A stretch of 6,453 nucleotides of DNA from Avisuccinivibrio sp964424565. GTDB taxonomy: Bacteria; Pseudomonadota; Gammaproteobacteria; Enterobacterales; Succinivibrionaceae. The notes beneath the pieces are model-generated. The model had not been told where the DNA came from. It saw nothing but the letters and a program-made list of their open reading frames with translations, and did no database searches. The stretch lies in contig CAYRIZ010000080.1 in the NCBI GenBank assembly GCA_964424565.1, positions 1-6,453 of the forward strand. Reading direction: 5' to 3'. The position numbers were made by a program, and so were the translations under genes. Of the stretch, positions 1 to 6,448 are shown one piece after another (position 1 is the first letter of the stretch; the number at the start of each line of letters is the position of its first letter).

Positions 1-2
1 GC

Positions 3-57
3 AAAAATCAGATTGAGCTGCAAAAAGGGTCATCAACAAAATTCTGAGAAGGACCAA
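3..57 (+). repeat. Left copy of a 55-bp terminal inverted repeat
   Basis: This stretch matches the reverse complement of 6399-6453 at 53 of 55 positions. The mismatches are at 7 (paired with 6449) and 30 (paired with 6426). The match starts 2 bp from the window edge and stops exactly at 57, because base 58 no longer agrees with 6398. The sharp inner boundary with no similarity beyond it is what the tip of a mobile element looks like; the body would lie to the left, outside the window. The inner tip would read GGTCCTTCTCAG going outward. I cannot assign an IS family. Alternatives are a dispersed intergenic repeat or one arm of an invertible segment. Confidence 0.9.
47..53 (+). promoter_or_regulatory. 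Ribosome-binding site of dhaK, located inside the repeat
   Basis: AGAAGGA lies 8 nt before the ATG at 62 and is the only Shine-Dalgarno-like sequence there. It belongs to the repeated sequence, not to DNA unique to the dhaK locus, since the same bases occur in the right-hand copy. A weak promoter-like pair in the same repeat (TTGAGC at 13-18, CAAAAT at 37-42, 18-bp spacing) might drive outward transcription. I give that pair little weight. Confidence 0.5.
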
Positions 58-61
58 GAAA

Positions 62-1066
62 ATGCAGAGACTGGTAAATGATCCCACCCGTTATGTAGAT
101 GAAATGCTAGACGGTCTCTATGCTGCCTGGCCCGAGCGGATTACTTATGCCGCCGGCGATCCGCGCTGTCTGGTCATTAAACACAAAACTCCAGGCAAGG
201 TAGGTCTGGTCACCGGCGGCGGATCGGGGCATCTGCCGCTCTTTCTGGGCTATGTAGGTCAGGGTATGCTCGACGGCTGCGGTGTAGGCGGCGTGTTTCA
301 ATCCCCCAGTCCGGAGCAGATTTTGGAGATCACCCGCGAGGTCAGTCAGGGCGCCGGCGTGATCTATATCTACGGCAATTACGGCGGCGACATCATGAAT
401 TTCGGCATGGCCAAAGACATGGCTGAGCTGGAAGACATTGAAGTACGTGAAGTCATAGCCGGCGAGGATGTGCTCTCCTCCCCCAAAGGCCGGGAAGACA
501 AGCGCCGCGGAGTGGCCGGTATTTTCTATGTTTACAAAATTGCCGGCGCGGCCGCCGCAGCCATGCTGTCCATAGATGAAGTGGAGCGTCTGGCCCGCAA
601 AGCCTGTGCCAATGTGCGCACCTGCGGCATGGCCCTCTCTCCCTGCATTATCCCGGAAAAGGGCAAAGCCAATTTTGAACTGCCGGAAGGCAAGATGGAA
701 ATAGGCATGGGTATTCATGGCGAACCGGGCATCAGGCTGGAAGATCTCAAAAGCTCCGATGCCATAGTAGAGCAGATGCTTACTGCCGTGCTCGAGGATC
801 TGCCCTATCAGGCAGGAGACGAGGTCTCCGTGCTGGTAAACGGTCTGGGTGCCACCCCGCAGGAAGAACTTTACATAGTCTTCCGCAAAGTCTCACAAAT
901 GCTGGCCGATCAGGGCATCAAGGTCTTCAATGCCTATGTGGGTGAATATGCCACTTCCATGGATATGGCCGGTATGTCCATTTCCCTGCTGAGACTGGAC
1001 GATGAACTCAAACAGTATCTGCGCATGCCTTTTGACACCCCTTTTATGCGGCAGGCACAACTGTAG
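62..1066 (+). CDS. dhaK: Dihydroxyacetone kinase-type subunit DhaK (substrate-binding, DAK1 domain)
   Basis: 334 aa, one full DAK1 domain, cytoplasmic, no signal peptide. DhaK binds a short ketose as a covalent hemiaminal on a histidine and presents it to DhaL for phosphorylation. That histidine is H219 in the GIHGEPG motif. The other active-site residues are also present: H57 in GGGSGH (52-57) and D110 in GNYGGD (105-110). These match H218, H56 and D109 of E. coli DhaK with a one-residue shift. Length is close to other stand-alone DhaK proteins (about 330-356 aa). The residues after GGGSGH are LPLFLGYVG, whereas classical DhaK has EPAHAGYVG, so this is a divergent branch whose ketose may not be dihydroxyacetone. 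The ATG at 62 follows AGAAGGA by 8 nt. The gene is followed by dhaL after 9 nt. A short repeat ends 4 bp upstream, so its native promoter and any upstream operon partners are outside the window or lost. Confidence 0.9.
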   Translation: MQRLVNDPTRYVDEMLDGLYAAWPERITYAAGDPRCLVIKHKTPGKVGLVTGGGSGHLPLFLGYVGQGMLDGCGVGGVFQSPSPEQILEITREVSQGAGVIYIYGNYGGDIMNFGMAKDMAELEDIEVREVIAGEDVLSSPKGREDKRRGVAGIFYVYKIAGAAAAAMLSIDEVERLARKACANVRTCGMALSPCIIPEKGKANFELPEGKMEIGMGIHGEPGIRLEDLKSSDAIVEQMLTAVLEDLPYQAGDEVSVLVNGLGATPQEELYIVFRKVSQMLADQGIKVFNAYVGEYATSMDMAGMSISLLRLDDELKQYLRMPFDTPFMRQAQL

Positions 1067-1075
1067 GAGGCAGTC

Positions 1076-1705
1076 ATGAGCATAGATAAAGCCAAACTGC
1101 AAAGTGCCGTCGGCAGATGCTCTGCCTTAATGGAAGAAAACAGGCAGTATTTGATCGATTTGGACTCTGCTCTGGGGGATGGTGATCTGGGGCTGACCAT
1201 GACCGCCGGCTTTGCTGAGGCCAAAAGGTTCATTGACCAGAGCGCCGAGACGGATCTGGGCAAACTTATAGCCCAGATGGGCATGGCCATATCCCGTAAG
1301 GTTCCCTCCACCATGGGCACCCTGGTGGCCAGCGGCTTTATGAGCGCCGGCAAAGCCGTTAAAGGAAAAACTGAGCTTACAGACACTGATCTGGCTGACT
1401 TTTTCACCGGCTTTGTGCAGGGAGTGATGAATCGCGGCAAAGCAGCTCCAGGCGATCGTACCCTGGTCGATTCCATATATCCGGCCGCTCAGGCCTTAAA
1501 GGAGGCTCTGGCCGCCGGAAAAGATCTGTCTGCCGCCCTGCTGACAGCGCAGCAGGCAGCTGCCGCCGGAGTGGAGGCTACCCGCAGTATGCAGCCCAAA
1601 TTCGGGCGGGCGGTGTATTACGGCGATCAGGTGCTGGGTAAGGAAGATCAGGGTGCCGTAGTGGGATGTCTGATTGTGACGGCCTTAGCCGAATCTCTCA
1701 GCTGA
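1076..1705 (+). CDS. dhaL: Dihydroxyacetone kinase-type subunit DhaL (nucleotide-binding, DAK2 domain)
   Basis: 209 aa, the normal size for DhaL (E. coli about 210). DhaL holds the ADP/ATP-Mg cofactor and transfers phosphate to the ketose bound on DhaK. The three magnesium-binding aspartates are present as D30, D35 and D37 in LDSALGDGDLG, at the same positions as in E. coli. Other family landmarks are GDRT (126-129, usually GDKT), GRAVYYGD (177-184) and DQGA (191-194, usually DPGA). The phosphate-loop region VPSTMGTL (76-83) replaces the usual GGASGPL, and L38 replaces the usual histidine. It is therefore a DhaL relative from the same divergent branch as its DhaK. The start is set by TAGGAGG at 1064-1070, which overlaps the dhaK stop codon and lies 5 nt before ATG, suggesting translational coupling. 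No DhaM phosphodonor gene follows, so either dhaM is elsewhere or a different phosphate donor is used. Confidence 0.88.
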   Translation: MSIDKAKLQSAVGRCSALMEENRQYLIDLDSALGDGDLGLTMTAGFAEAKRFIDQSAETDLGKLIAQMGMAISRKVPSTMGTLVASGFMSAGKAVKGKTELTDTDLADFFTGFVQGVMNRGKAAPGDRTLVDSIYPAAQALKEALAAGKDLSAALLTAQQAAAAGVEATRSMQPKFGRAVYYGDQVLGKEDQGAVVGCLIVTALAESLS

Positions 1706-1742
1706 TGCCGGGGACCAGACAGCCTCAAAAGGAAAACACACA

Positions 1743-1788
1743 GCTGGCCGGGAAACTACACTGTTCCCCTCCCCTTGTCCCGGCCGGC
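1743..1788 (+). other. Long GC-rich hairpin after dhaL
   Basis: Arms at 1743-1753 and 1778-1788 pair over 11 bp, with one G-T wobble (core GGCCGGGA / TCCCGGCC), around a 24-nt loop rich in pyrimidines. It starts 38 nt after the dhaL stop. No T-run follows, so it is not a textbook intrinsic terminator. It could protect the dhaKL mRNA 3' end, attenuate read-through into the regulator gene, or be incidental in GC-rich DNA. Confidence 0.4.
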
Positions 1789-1850
1789 GGCACAGCAGAC
1801 CCCATGGCGCATCTTTTTCCCCTGCAGCTGCCCGCAGCCACCTCTCCCCG

Positions 1851-1865
1851 GCCTTACAATAAGGC
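1851..1865 (+). promoter_or_regulatory. Weak -10-like box within a short palindrome upstream of the regulator
   Basis: GCCTT and AAGGC flank ACAAT as a 5-bp inverted repeat. Within it TACAAT (1855-1860) matches the -10 consensus at 5 of 6 positions and lies 40 bp before the regulator start. I see no convincing -35 box at the right distance, so the promoter call is tentative. If real, a palindrome over the -10 would suit an autoregulated promoter. Confidence 0.22.
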
Positions 1866-1900
1866 TTCAGACAATTTTTACTGCGGTGGAGGGAAAGTCC

Positions 1901-3031
1901 ATGCCGGAAGAAGAACTGCTGCTGAACAAGTTAAGTCAGCTGACCGACAGAATTTACAGCTGGGATCAGGCCAGGCAGAAACTGTATCAGCAGGATCGGG
2001 AGGTCACGCAGCATCTGCTGCTCTCCGACCCGCTGCGGCTGCAGCGCCTGCTGCAGACCCTGCGCAATCAAAATCAGCCGGTGGCCCTGACCTCAGGCAG
2101 ATCGGTGGGCGGGATCTGCACGGCCTCAGGCCGCTGTATCCTGGTCGGACCGCTGGATGAAAAAGGCATGGAGGATGCGGCTGTGCTGCGCGAGCGCATC
2201 CGCGGGATCAATACCCTGCTGGAGCTGTATGCCAGCTTTGAACTGCGCACGGCCGAGCGCAATCAGCCCTTTAATTTGGAAAAATTCAAGGATTTTCTGC
2301 AGCAGCTCAAAGCCGACAGTAAGATCCCTCTGCCCGATTTGAGCGATGTCATTTCCGCGGAAACCCCGCACAACTCCTATGCCTATGAGCTGGGGCATCT
2401 GGAAGGCATCACCCAGGGCAATCCGGAAAAGGCCCTGCGCGCCCTCTTAAGTCCCATGCACGGTCAGGAAGGACGCATGGGCTTTACCGATCTGCGCCAT
2501 CACAAAAACAGCGCCATCATCAATGCCGTGCTGGCCGCCCGCGCCGCCATCCGCGGAGGTCTGCCGGTAGAGACGGCCTATACCACTGCAGACTTCTTTA
2601 TCCTGGCGGCGGAAATGTGCCGCAGCTGTGATGAGGCAGTGCTGCTGCGCCAGACCATTACCTACCGTTTTGCCGCGCTGGTGCAGGATATACGCGATCG
2701 GCAGAATCAGGATTTGAGACCGCAGGTCAGACAAATGGTGCAGGAACTCGAGCGCCGGGTCTTTCAAAAGTGCGACCGCAGTGAGGTGGCGGCAGCGGCA
2801 GGCTGCAATCCTGACTATGCCGACAGGATCTTCAAGGAAGATTTGAATATGTCCATCATGGATTATCTGCGGGAATTACGCATTCGTACAGCCCAGGATC
2901 TGCTGGCCGGCTCCCGCCTGAAAATAGGCGAGATTTCAGCTCTGCTGCAGTTTTCCTCCACCAGCCATTTTGCCCGCGTGTTCAAAAAACTCACCGGCAC
3001 CACGCCGCTGGATTTCCGCGCCCAGAGCTGA
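1901..3031 (+). CDS. AraC-family transcriptional regulator
   Basis: 376 aa DNA-binding regulator, cytoplasmic. The C-terminal hundred residues form the AraC/XylS double helix-turn-helix. The first helix-turn-helix is near 293-318 (SEVAAAAGCNPDYADRIFK) and the second near 341-374 (IGEISALLQFSSTSHFARVFKKLTGTTP), the latter fitting the family signature well. The middle, around 157-225, contains YAYELGHLEGI and AARAAIRGGLP, which I recognise from AraC regulators of gut Firmicutes. The N-terminal 130 residues should be a ligand sensor, but I cannot name the domain; C73 and C79 lie in it. The start is the ATG at 1901, preceded by GGAGGG (1888-1893) with a 7-nt gap. An upstream in-frame TTG at 1775 has no ribosome site and would add a proline-rich non-homologous leader. 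The gene lies between dhaKL (same strand) and lacZ (convergent). Likely targets are one or both, which the sequence alone does not decide. Confidence 0.88.
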   Translation: MPEEELLLNKLSQLTDRIYSWDQARQKLYQQDREVTQHLLLSDPLRLQRLLQTLRNQNQPVALTSGRSVGGICTASGRCILVGPLDEKGMEDAAVLRERIRGINTLLELYASFELRTAERNQPFNLEKFKDFLQQLKADSKIPLPDLSDVISAETPHNSYAYELGHLEGITQGNPEKALRALLSPMHGQEGRMGFTDLRHHKNSAIINAVLAARAAIRGGLPVETAYTTADFFILAAEMCRSCDEAVLLRQTITYRFAALVQDIRDRQNQDLRPQVRQMVQELERRVFQKCDRSEVAAAAGCNPDYADRIFKEDLNMSIMDYLRELRIRTAQDLLAGSRLKIGEISALLQFSSTSHFARVFKKLTGTTPLDFRAQS

Positions 3032-3053
3032 GATTAGGAAAGAAGGCGCGGCG

Positions 3054-3082
3054 AAAAGCTGCAGCCTGCAGGAGGCTGCAGC
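3054..3082 (-). terminator. Intrinsic terminator of lacZ, possibly bidirectional
   Basis: A perfect 10-bp stem (GCTGCAGCCT at 3058-3067, AGGCTGCAGC at 3073-3082) closes a 5-nt loop. Read on the minus strand it begins 12 nt after the lacZ stop codon and is followed by TTTT (3057-3054), which fits rho-independent termination. On the plus strand it follows the regulator stop by 26 nt but lacks a T-run, so termination in that direction would be weaker. It separates two convergent genes. Confidence 0.72.
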
Positions 3083-3094
3083 AGGTGCCCGAAA

Positions 3095-6000
3095 TCAACA
3101 CACTTTCAGGCAGAAGTTAAAGTCCTGCGTTTCATTGTGATTGACATAGGGCTCGAGCACAGGAGAGCCCCAGCTGTCATCACCGCCCACGCCCATGGCC
3201 CGGCGGGCTATTCTGACTACAGTTTTAAGCGGCGGCGGCAGTTCACAGGCATGATCGGCCTGCTCCAGTTCAGCCGGCGTCCAGTGGAGCACGGATACGG
3301 CAGGGAAATCAGCCCCGCGCAGCACCTGCAGGCCGCGTCCTGACTGATCGCTGACGCGCAGCAGGCTGATATGCTCATGATTGCCGCACTCCTGAGGTTT
3401 CAGGTAAGGCACAAACTGTTCTGCCACAGTACTGCGGAAGCGGCCTATTTTGGCACCGGGCAGACGATCGGGGTAATTCTCCTCCGGGCCGTAACCTATG
3501 AATTCCAGATCGCTGCAGTCGCCGTTTAAGGTCAGCAGCATGCCCATTTCCGGCATATCGGGCAGTCCCTCAGTCTTATCGTAATGCATGTGCACATTGA
3601 TCAGTCCGCGGTGATCAACCCTGAAGGTAACCTGCAGGGCAGCGCGGGGAATGGTGCAGAGCTCATAGGCAAACTCAATGACCGCGCAGTTGTTCTCCCT
3701 CCGCCCGCACATGGAAAGACAGCGGGCATAGGCCCCGGCATTTTTCCACACTCCCAGCCGGAAGGGCATGCGATTGCCCTGATCATTGTCTGTGGGTGCC
3801 CGGAAGAAATTAAGCTGTGCCGGACGCTTGAGCAGTTCGCGGCCCCGGCAGTTGAGGCTGACCAGCCCGCCCTTGTCCTTGCTGAAGAGATAGGAAAAGC
3901 CCTCGCCGTGCACGCCTATATTGTTGACTGTTTCCACCATGTCCACGGCGGCAGTACAGTCAGGCTGCGGGGCCTGCATTTCATGCACCACCAGCTGTGC
4001 CTCGGCTATGGCATGGCCGGCTTCAGCCCAGGGACGGGAAACAGGATCGCACACGGCTGCCTCCACCGTCAGCGTATCCTGAGGATCTGCCTCCCAGGAA
4101 GACAGCGGCAGATCGAACACTGCCCTCTCCCCCGGCGGCAGCTGCGGGTGCAATACCTGTCTCTCCACTACCTGGCCGTTGCGGACTACGCGGACTATGA
4201 GATCAAACTCACCAAGATCAGTGAAGAGGAAATAATTGCTTACCTTAAGCTGCAGGGCGGGCAGCGTGCCTGTAAATTCCAGTTTGAAGTTTTGGTAATT
4301 GCTTTTGACTGCGGCCAGCTTGGGAGAAGGTCTGCGGTCGGCAAAGAAGATGCCGTTGCCGGAGAAATTGTAGTCAGTCTGCCGGTCGCCGCAATCACCG
4401 CCATAGCCCAGATACTCCTGCCCCAGACAGTTTTTCACCACCATGGCCTGATCGCAGAAATCCCAGATAAAGCCGCCCTGATACAGCGGCTCGCGATGGG
4501 CAAGCTCGGTATAGCGCTGCATGCCGCCATTGGAATTGCCCATGGAGTGGGTGTATTCGCACATGATAAAGGGCTTGTCGGGATGCTGTCTGATATAGGC
4601 CTCCACCTCCTCGGCCGGGGTATACATCTGACTTTCCATATCCGAGGTTTGATCAAAACGGCGGTCGCGGAAAGTTCCCTCATAATGAACCAGCCGGGAA
4701 GGATCGCGGTGGCGGAAATATTCGGCCAGCTCAAAGATGGTACTGCCGGAGAAGCTCTCATTGCCGCAGGACCAGATCAGAATGCAGGGATGATTTTTGT
4801 CGCGCTCGAGCATGGCCTCACCGCGGGCGAGCACGGCCTGCCGCCACTGCGGATGCCCGTCGGGGATGGTATGCTCCGTATATACTATTTTGCCGTCTAT
4901 CTCCCAGGTACCGTGGGTTTCCATATTGGTCTCATCTATGACATACAGGCCCAGCCGGTCGCAGAAGTCATAAAAACAGGAACTGTTGGGATAATGCGAG
5001 GTTCTGACGGCATTGATGTTGTAACGCTTCAGCAGCAGCAGATCCTGCCAGATCTCCTCCTCACTTAGGGTACGGCCGTGGCGCGGGTTAAATTCATGCC
5101 TGTTCACCCCGTTGAACACTATACGCCTGCCGTTGAGGCGCATGATGTGATCTGCTGTAAGCTCAAAGCGGCGTACGCCCACCTGCTGCTCAATATATTC
5201 ACTCACCCTGCCGTCGGCTCCTGAGACCTGCAGCTGCAGCTGATAAAGCTCAGGCTTTTCCGCGCTCCACAGATGGGGCCGGTCCAGGGTAAAACTCACC
5301 TGCCCTGCGGCGGCTGCGGCCTCAGCTGCCGCCACTTCCTCGCCCCGGTAAAGCAGCCTGGCTTTGATGCAGCCGGCAGCGGCGGGCTCGGCCATCCTAA
5401 AGGCGCAGCTGACTGCAGCCTGGGAGAAATCGGCATTGAGCTCACAGGAGATCTGCACATCATCGAGATGCAGCTCCGGTTTAGTGTAGAGATACACTCC
5501 GCGGAAGAGGCCGGAGAGCCGCCAGAAATCCTGATCTTCCAGATGGGAGCCGGAGGAGTATTTGAAGACCTGCACACACAGTCTGTTGTGCCTTTCCTGC
5601 ATAAAGGGGCTTAAATCAAAATAAGCCGGGGTAAAGCTGTCCTCGCTGTAGCCCACAAAATGCCCGTTCAGCCACACGCACAGGGCGCTGTCGGCACCTT
5701 CAAAACAGATGAACACCCGGCGCAGATCCCAGTCTGCAGGCTTATCAAAGAAAGTGACATAGGAGCCTACCACATTGCGCTTCTGCGGCAGTTCCCCCGG
5801 GAGTACCTGCTCATAACCCTCCCAGGGGTAGATCTTGTTGGTGTAATGCGGAATGCCGAAGCCCTGGGTCTCAAAGTGCCCCGGAACCTGAATAAAATCC
5901 CAGGAGCTGACATCAAAATCAGGCTGCTCAAAACCGCGCGGCATGTTCTGCAGGGTGCGGGCAAAGTGAAAGCGCCAGCTGCCGTTGAGGCTGTGCCTGA

Positions 6001-6130
6001 AGCTGGAGCGGCCGCAGGCTGCTTCCGCGGCATTTTTAAACCATTGATGATCGCTGTGCGGCGGCAGGCGGTGCAGCTGAAAAACAGCAGGATCCTGCAG
6101 CAGAGCGTAATCAAAGCCGGTATAGCTCAT
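3095..6130 (-). CDS. lacZ: Beta-galactosidase, glycoside hydrolase family 2, long LacZ type
   Basis: 1011 aa, full length (E. coli LacZ about 1024), no signal peptide, so cytoplasmic. It hydrolyses terminal beta-galactosides such as lactose. Domains in order: sugar-binding jelly roll (about 45-215, with LNGSWRF and LEDQDFWRLSGLFR), an immunoglobulin-like domain, the TIM barrel (about 325-605, with GVNRHEFNPRHG and NAVRTSHYPN), a second beta domain, and the C-terminal Bgal_small domain (about 730-1005, with GYGPEENYPDR and GVGGDDSW). The acid/base is E458 in WSCGNES and the nucleophile is E525 in MCEYTHSMGNS, equivalent to E461 and E537 of E. coli. W987 matches E. coli W999. The ATG at 6130 follows GAGGAG by about 7 nt. 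Motifs such as DMESQMY and KPQECGNH make it closer to Firmicutes-type than enterobacterial LacZ. EbgA is a similar-sized relative, but no ebgC partner is present. It ends at a good hairpin terminator. Confidence 0.96.
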   Translation of the reverse strand: MSYTGFDYALLQDPAVFQLHRLPPHSDHQWFKNAAEAACGRSSFRHSLNGSWRFHFARTLQNMPRGFEQPDFDVSSWDFIQVPGHFETQGFGIPHYTNKIYPWEGYEQVLPGELPQKRNVVGSYVTFFDKPADWDLRRVFICFEGADSALCVWLNGHFVGYSEDSFTPAYFDLSPFMQERHNRLCVQVFKYSSGSHLEDQDFWRLSGLFRGVYLYTKPELHLDDVQISCELNADFSQAAVSCAFRMAEPAAAGCIKARLLYRGEEVAAAEAAAAAGQVSFTLDRPHLWSAEKPELYQLQLQVSGADGRVSEYIEQQVGVRRFELTADHIMRLNGRRIVFNGVNRHEFNPRHGRTLSEEEIWQDLLLLKRYNINAVRTSHYPNSSCFYDFCDRLGLYVIDETNMETHGTWEIDGKIVYTEHTIPDGHPQWRQAVLARGEAMLERDKNHPCILIWSCGNESFSGSTIFELAEYFRHRDPSRLVHYEGTFRDRRFDQTSDMESQMYTPAEEVEAYIRQHPDKPFIMCEYTHSMGNSNGGMQRYTELAHREPLYQGGFIWDFCDQAMVVKNCLGQEYLGYGGDCGDRQTDYNFSGNGIFFADRRPSPKLAAVKSNYQNFKLEFTGTLPALQLKVSNYFLFTDLGEFDLIVRVVRNGQVVERQVLHPQLPPGERAVFDLPLSSWEADPQDTLTVEAAVCDPVSRPWAEAGHAIAEAQLVVHEMQAPQPDCTAAVDMVETVNNIGVHGEGFSYLFSKDKGGLVSLNCRGRELLKRPAQLNFFRAPTDNDQGNRMPFRLGVWKNAGAYARCLSMCGRRENNCAVIEFAYELCTIPRAALQVTFRVDHRGLINVHMHYDKTEGLPDMPEMGMLLTLNGDCSDLEFIGYGPEENYPDRLPGAKIGRFRSTVAEQFVPYLKPQECGNHEHISLLRVSDQSGRGLQVLRGADFPAVSVLHWTPAELEQADHACELPPPLKTVVRIARRAMGVGGDDSWGSPVLEPYVNHNETQDFNFCLKVC

Positions 6131-6203
6131 GTTTTCTCCTCAGTGATAAAAGCTCATCTGATTTAATCTTAGTGAAAAAAACACAGCCTTCAGGTATGTA
6201 AAC

Positions 6204-6224
6204 GACTTTTCAGATACAAAAGTC
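6204..6224. promoter_or_regulatory. Perfect 7-bp palindrome upstream of lacZ (possible operator)
   Basis: GACTTTT at 6204-6210 and AAAAGTC at 6218-6224 are exact inverted repeats with a 7-nt spacer, one-and-a-half helical turns centre to centre. No T-run follows on either strand, so it is not a terminator. It lies 74-94 bp upstream of the lacZ start and about 35 bp from the second palindrome. This is consistent with a dimeric regulator site, but no regulator can be named. Confidence 0.38.
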
Positions 6225-6239
6225 CAGGCGGGCGGAAAA

Positions 6240-6259
6240 TTTTTGACCTGCATCAAAAA
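6240..6259. promoter_or_regulatory. FNR/CRP-like palindromic binding site
   Basis: TTTTTGA (6240-6246) and TCAAAAA (6253-6259) are exact inverted repeats around CCTGCA. The core at 6243-6256 reads TTGAC-N4-ATCAA, one base off the FNR consensus TTGAT-N4-ATCAA, and it also resembles the wider CRP/FNR family. Its centre, 6249.5, would be about -61.5 if the lacZ transcript began near 6188 using TACATA as -10, a classic activator distance, but that -10 is weak. It also lies in range of the divergent start at 6386. Confidence 0.45.
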
Positions 6260-6385
6260 AGCTGTGCTGCAGCCGGCGGAAATATCCAAAAAGTAGGAGG
6301 CGTATCCAGGCCAGCTCCCAAAATTCCCCAGAATAACTGCGGATTTTTACCTAAAACAGCTGAAACAGGCTGGAGGATTACAGCA

Positions 6386-6448
6386 ATGAGTTCTGAAATT
6401 GGTCCTTCTCAGAATTTTGTTGATGGCCCTTTTTGCAGCTCAATCTGA
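6386..6448 (+). pseudogene. 5' remnant of a gene divergent from lacZ, cut by the repeat
   Basis: ATG at 6386 is preceded by GGAGGA (6372-6377) with an 8-nt gap, as good a start signal as any in the window. The frame encodes MSSEI and then enters the repeat at 6399, continuing for 15 codons to TGA at 6446-6448. Only about five codons are unique DNA, so the product cannot be identified. The simplest reading is that a gene once transcribed away from lacZ was interrupted just after its start. A permease would be a natural partner for lacZ, but nothing in the sequence shows this. Alternatives are a chance start or a genuine 20-residue peptide. Confidence 0.33.

Larger units (their letters stand above)
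6131..6398. promoter_or_regulatory. Divergent promoter region of lacZ and an interrupted gene
   Basis: This 268-bp stretch has no intact gene, is AT-rich, and separates the lacZ start (leftward) from a ribosome-site and start pair pointing right (GGAGGA at 6372-6377, ATG at 6386). It contains two perfect palindromes, at 6204-6224 and 6240-6259. For lacZ the -10 candidates on the minus strand are TAAGAT (6171-6166) and the weaker TACATA (6200-6195). Neither has a good -35, as often seen at activator-dependent promoters. No tRNA or obvious riboswitch is visible. Confidence 0.5.

Noticed and set aside
107..718. A 203-codon open frame on the minus strand inside dhaK
   Set aside because: It is antisense to a conserved DAK1 domain and its translation shows no family features; a shadow frame.
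1775..1900. Longer regulator starting at TTG 1775
   Set aside because: There is no Shine-Dalgarno sequence before the TTG and the extra 42 residues are proline-rich and unlike the family. ATG 1901 has GGAGGG at good spacing.
1666..2160. A 164-codon open frame overlapping the end of dhaL and the start of the regulator
   Set aside because: It is out of frame with both real genes, compositionally biased, and lacks any domain signal.
3584..5068. A 494-codon open frame on the plus strand inside lacZ
   Set aside because: It is entirely antisense to lacZ, whose motifs are conserved across its full length. The frame has a low-complexity histidine/isoleucine-rich translation with no recognisable domain and no good ribosome site. 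It is a shadow of GC-rich codon use.
1823..6273. Many CTGCAG hexamers (PstI-type palindromes) across the window
   Set aside because: They are more frequent than chance but mostly arise from Leu-Gln codon pairs (CTG CAG) and the strong preference for CTG, and are spread through coding sequence. No phased array is seen apart from the terminator stem.
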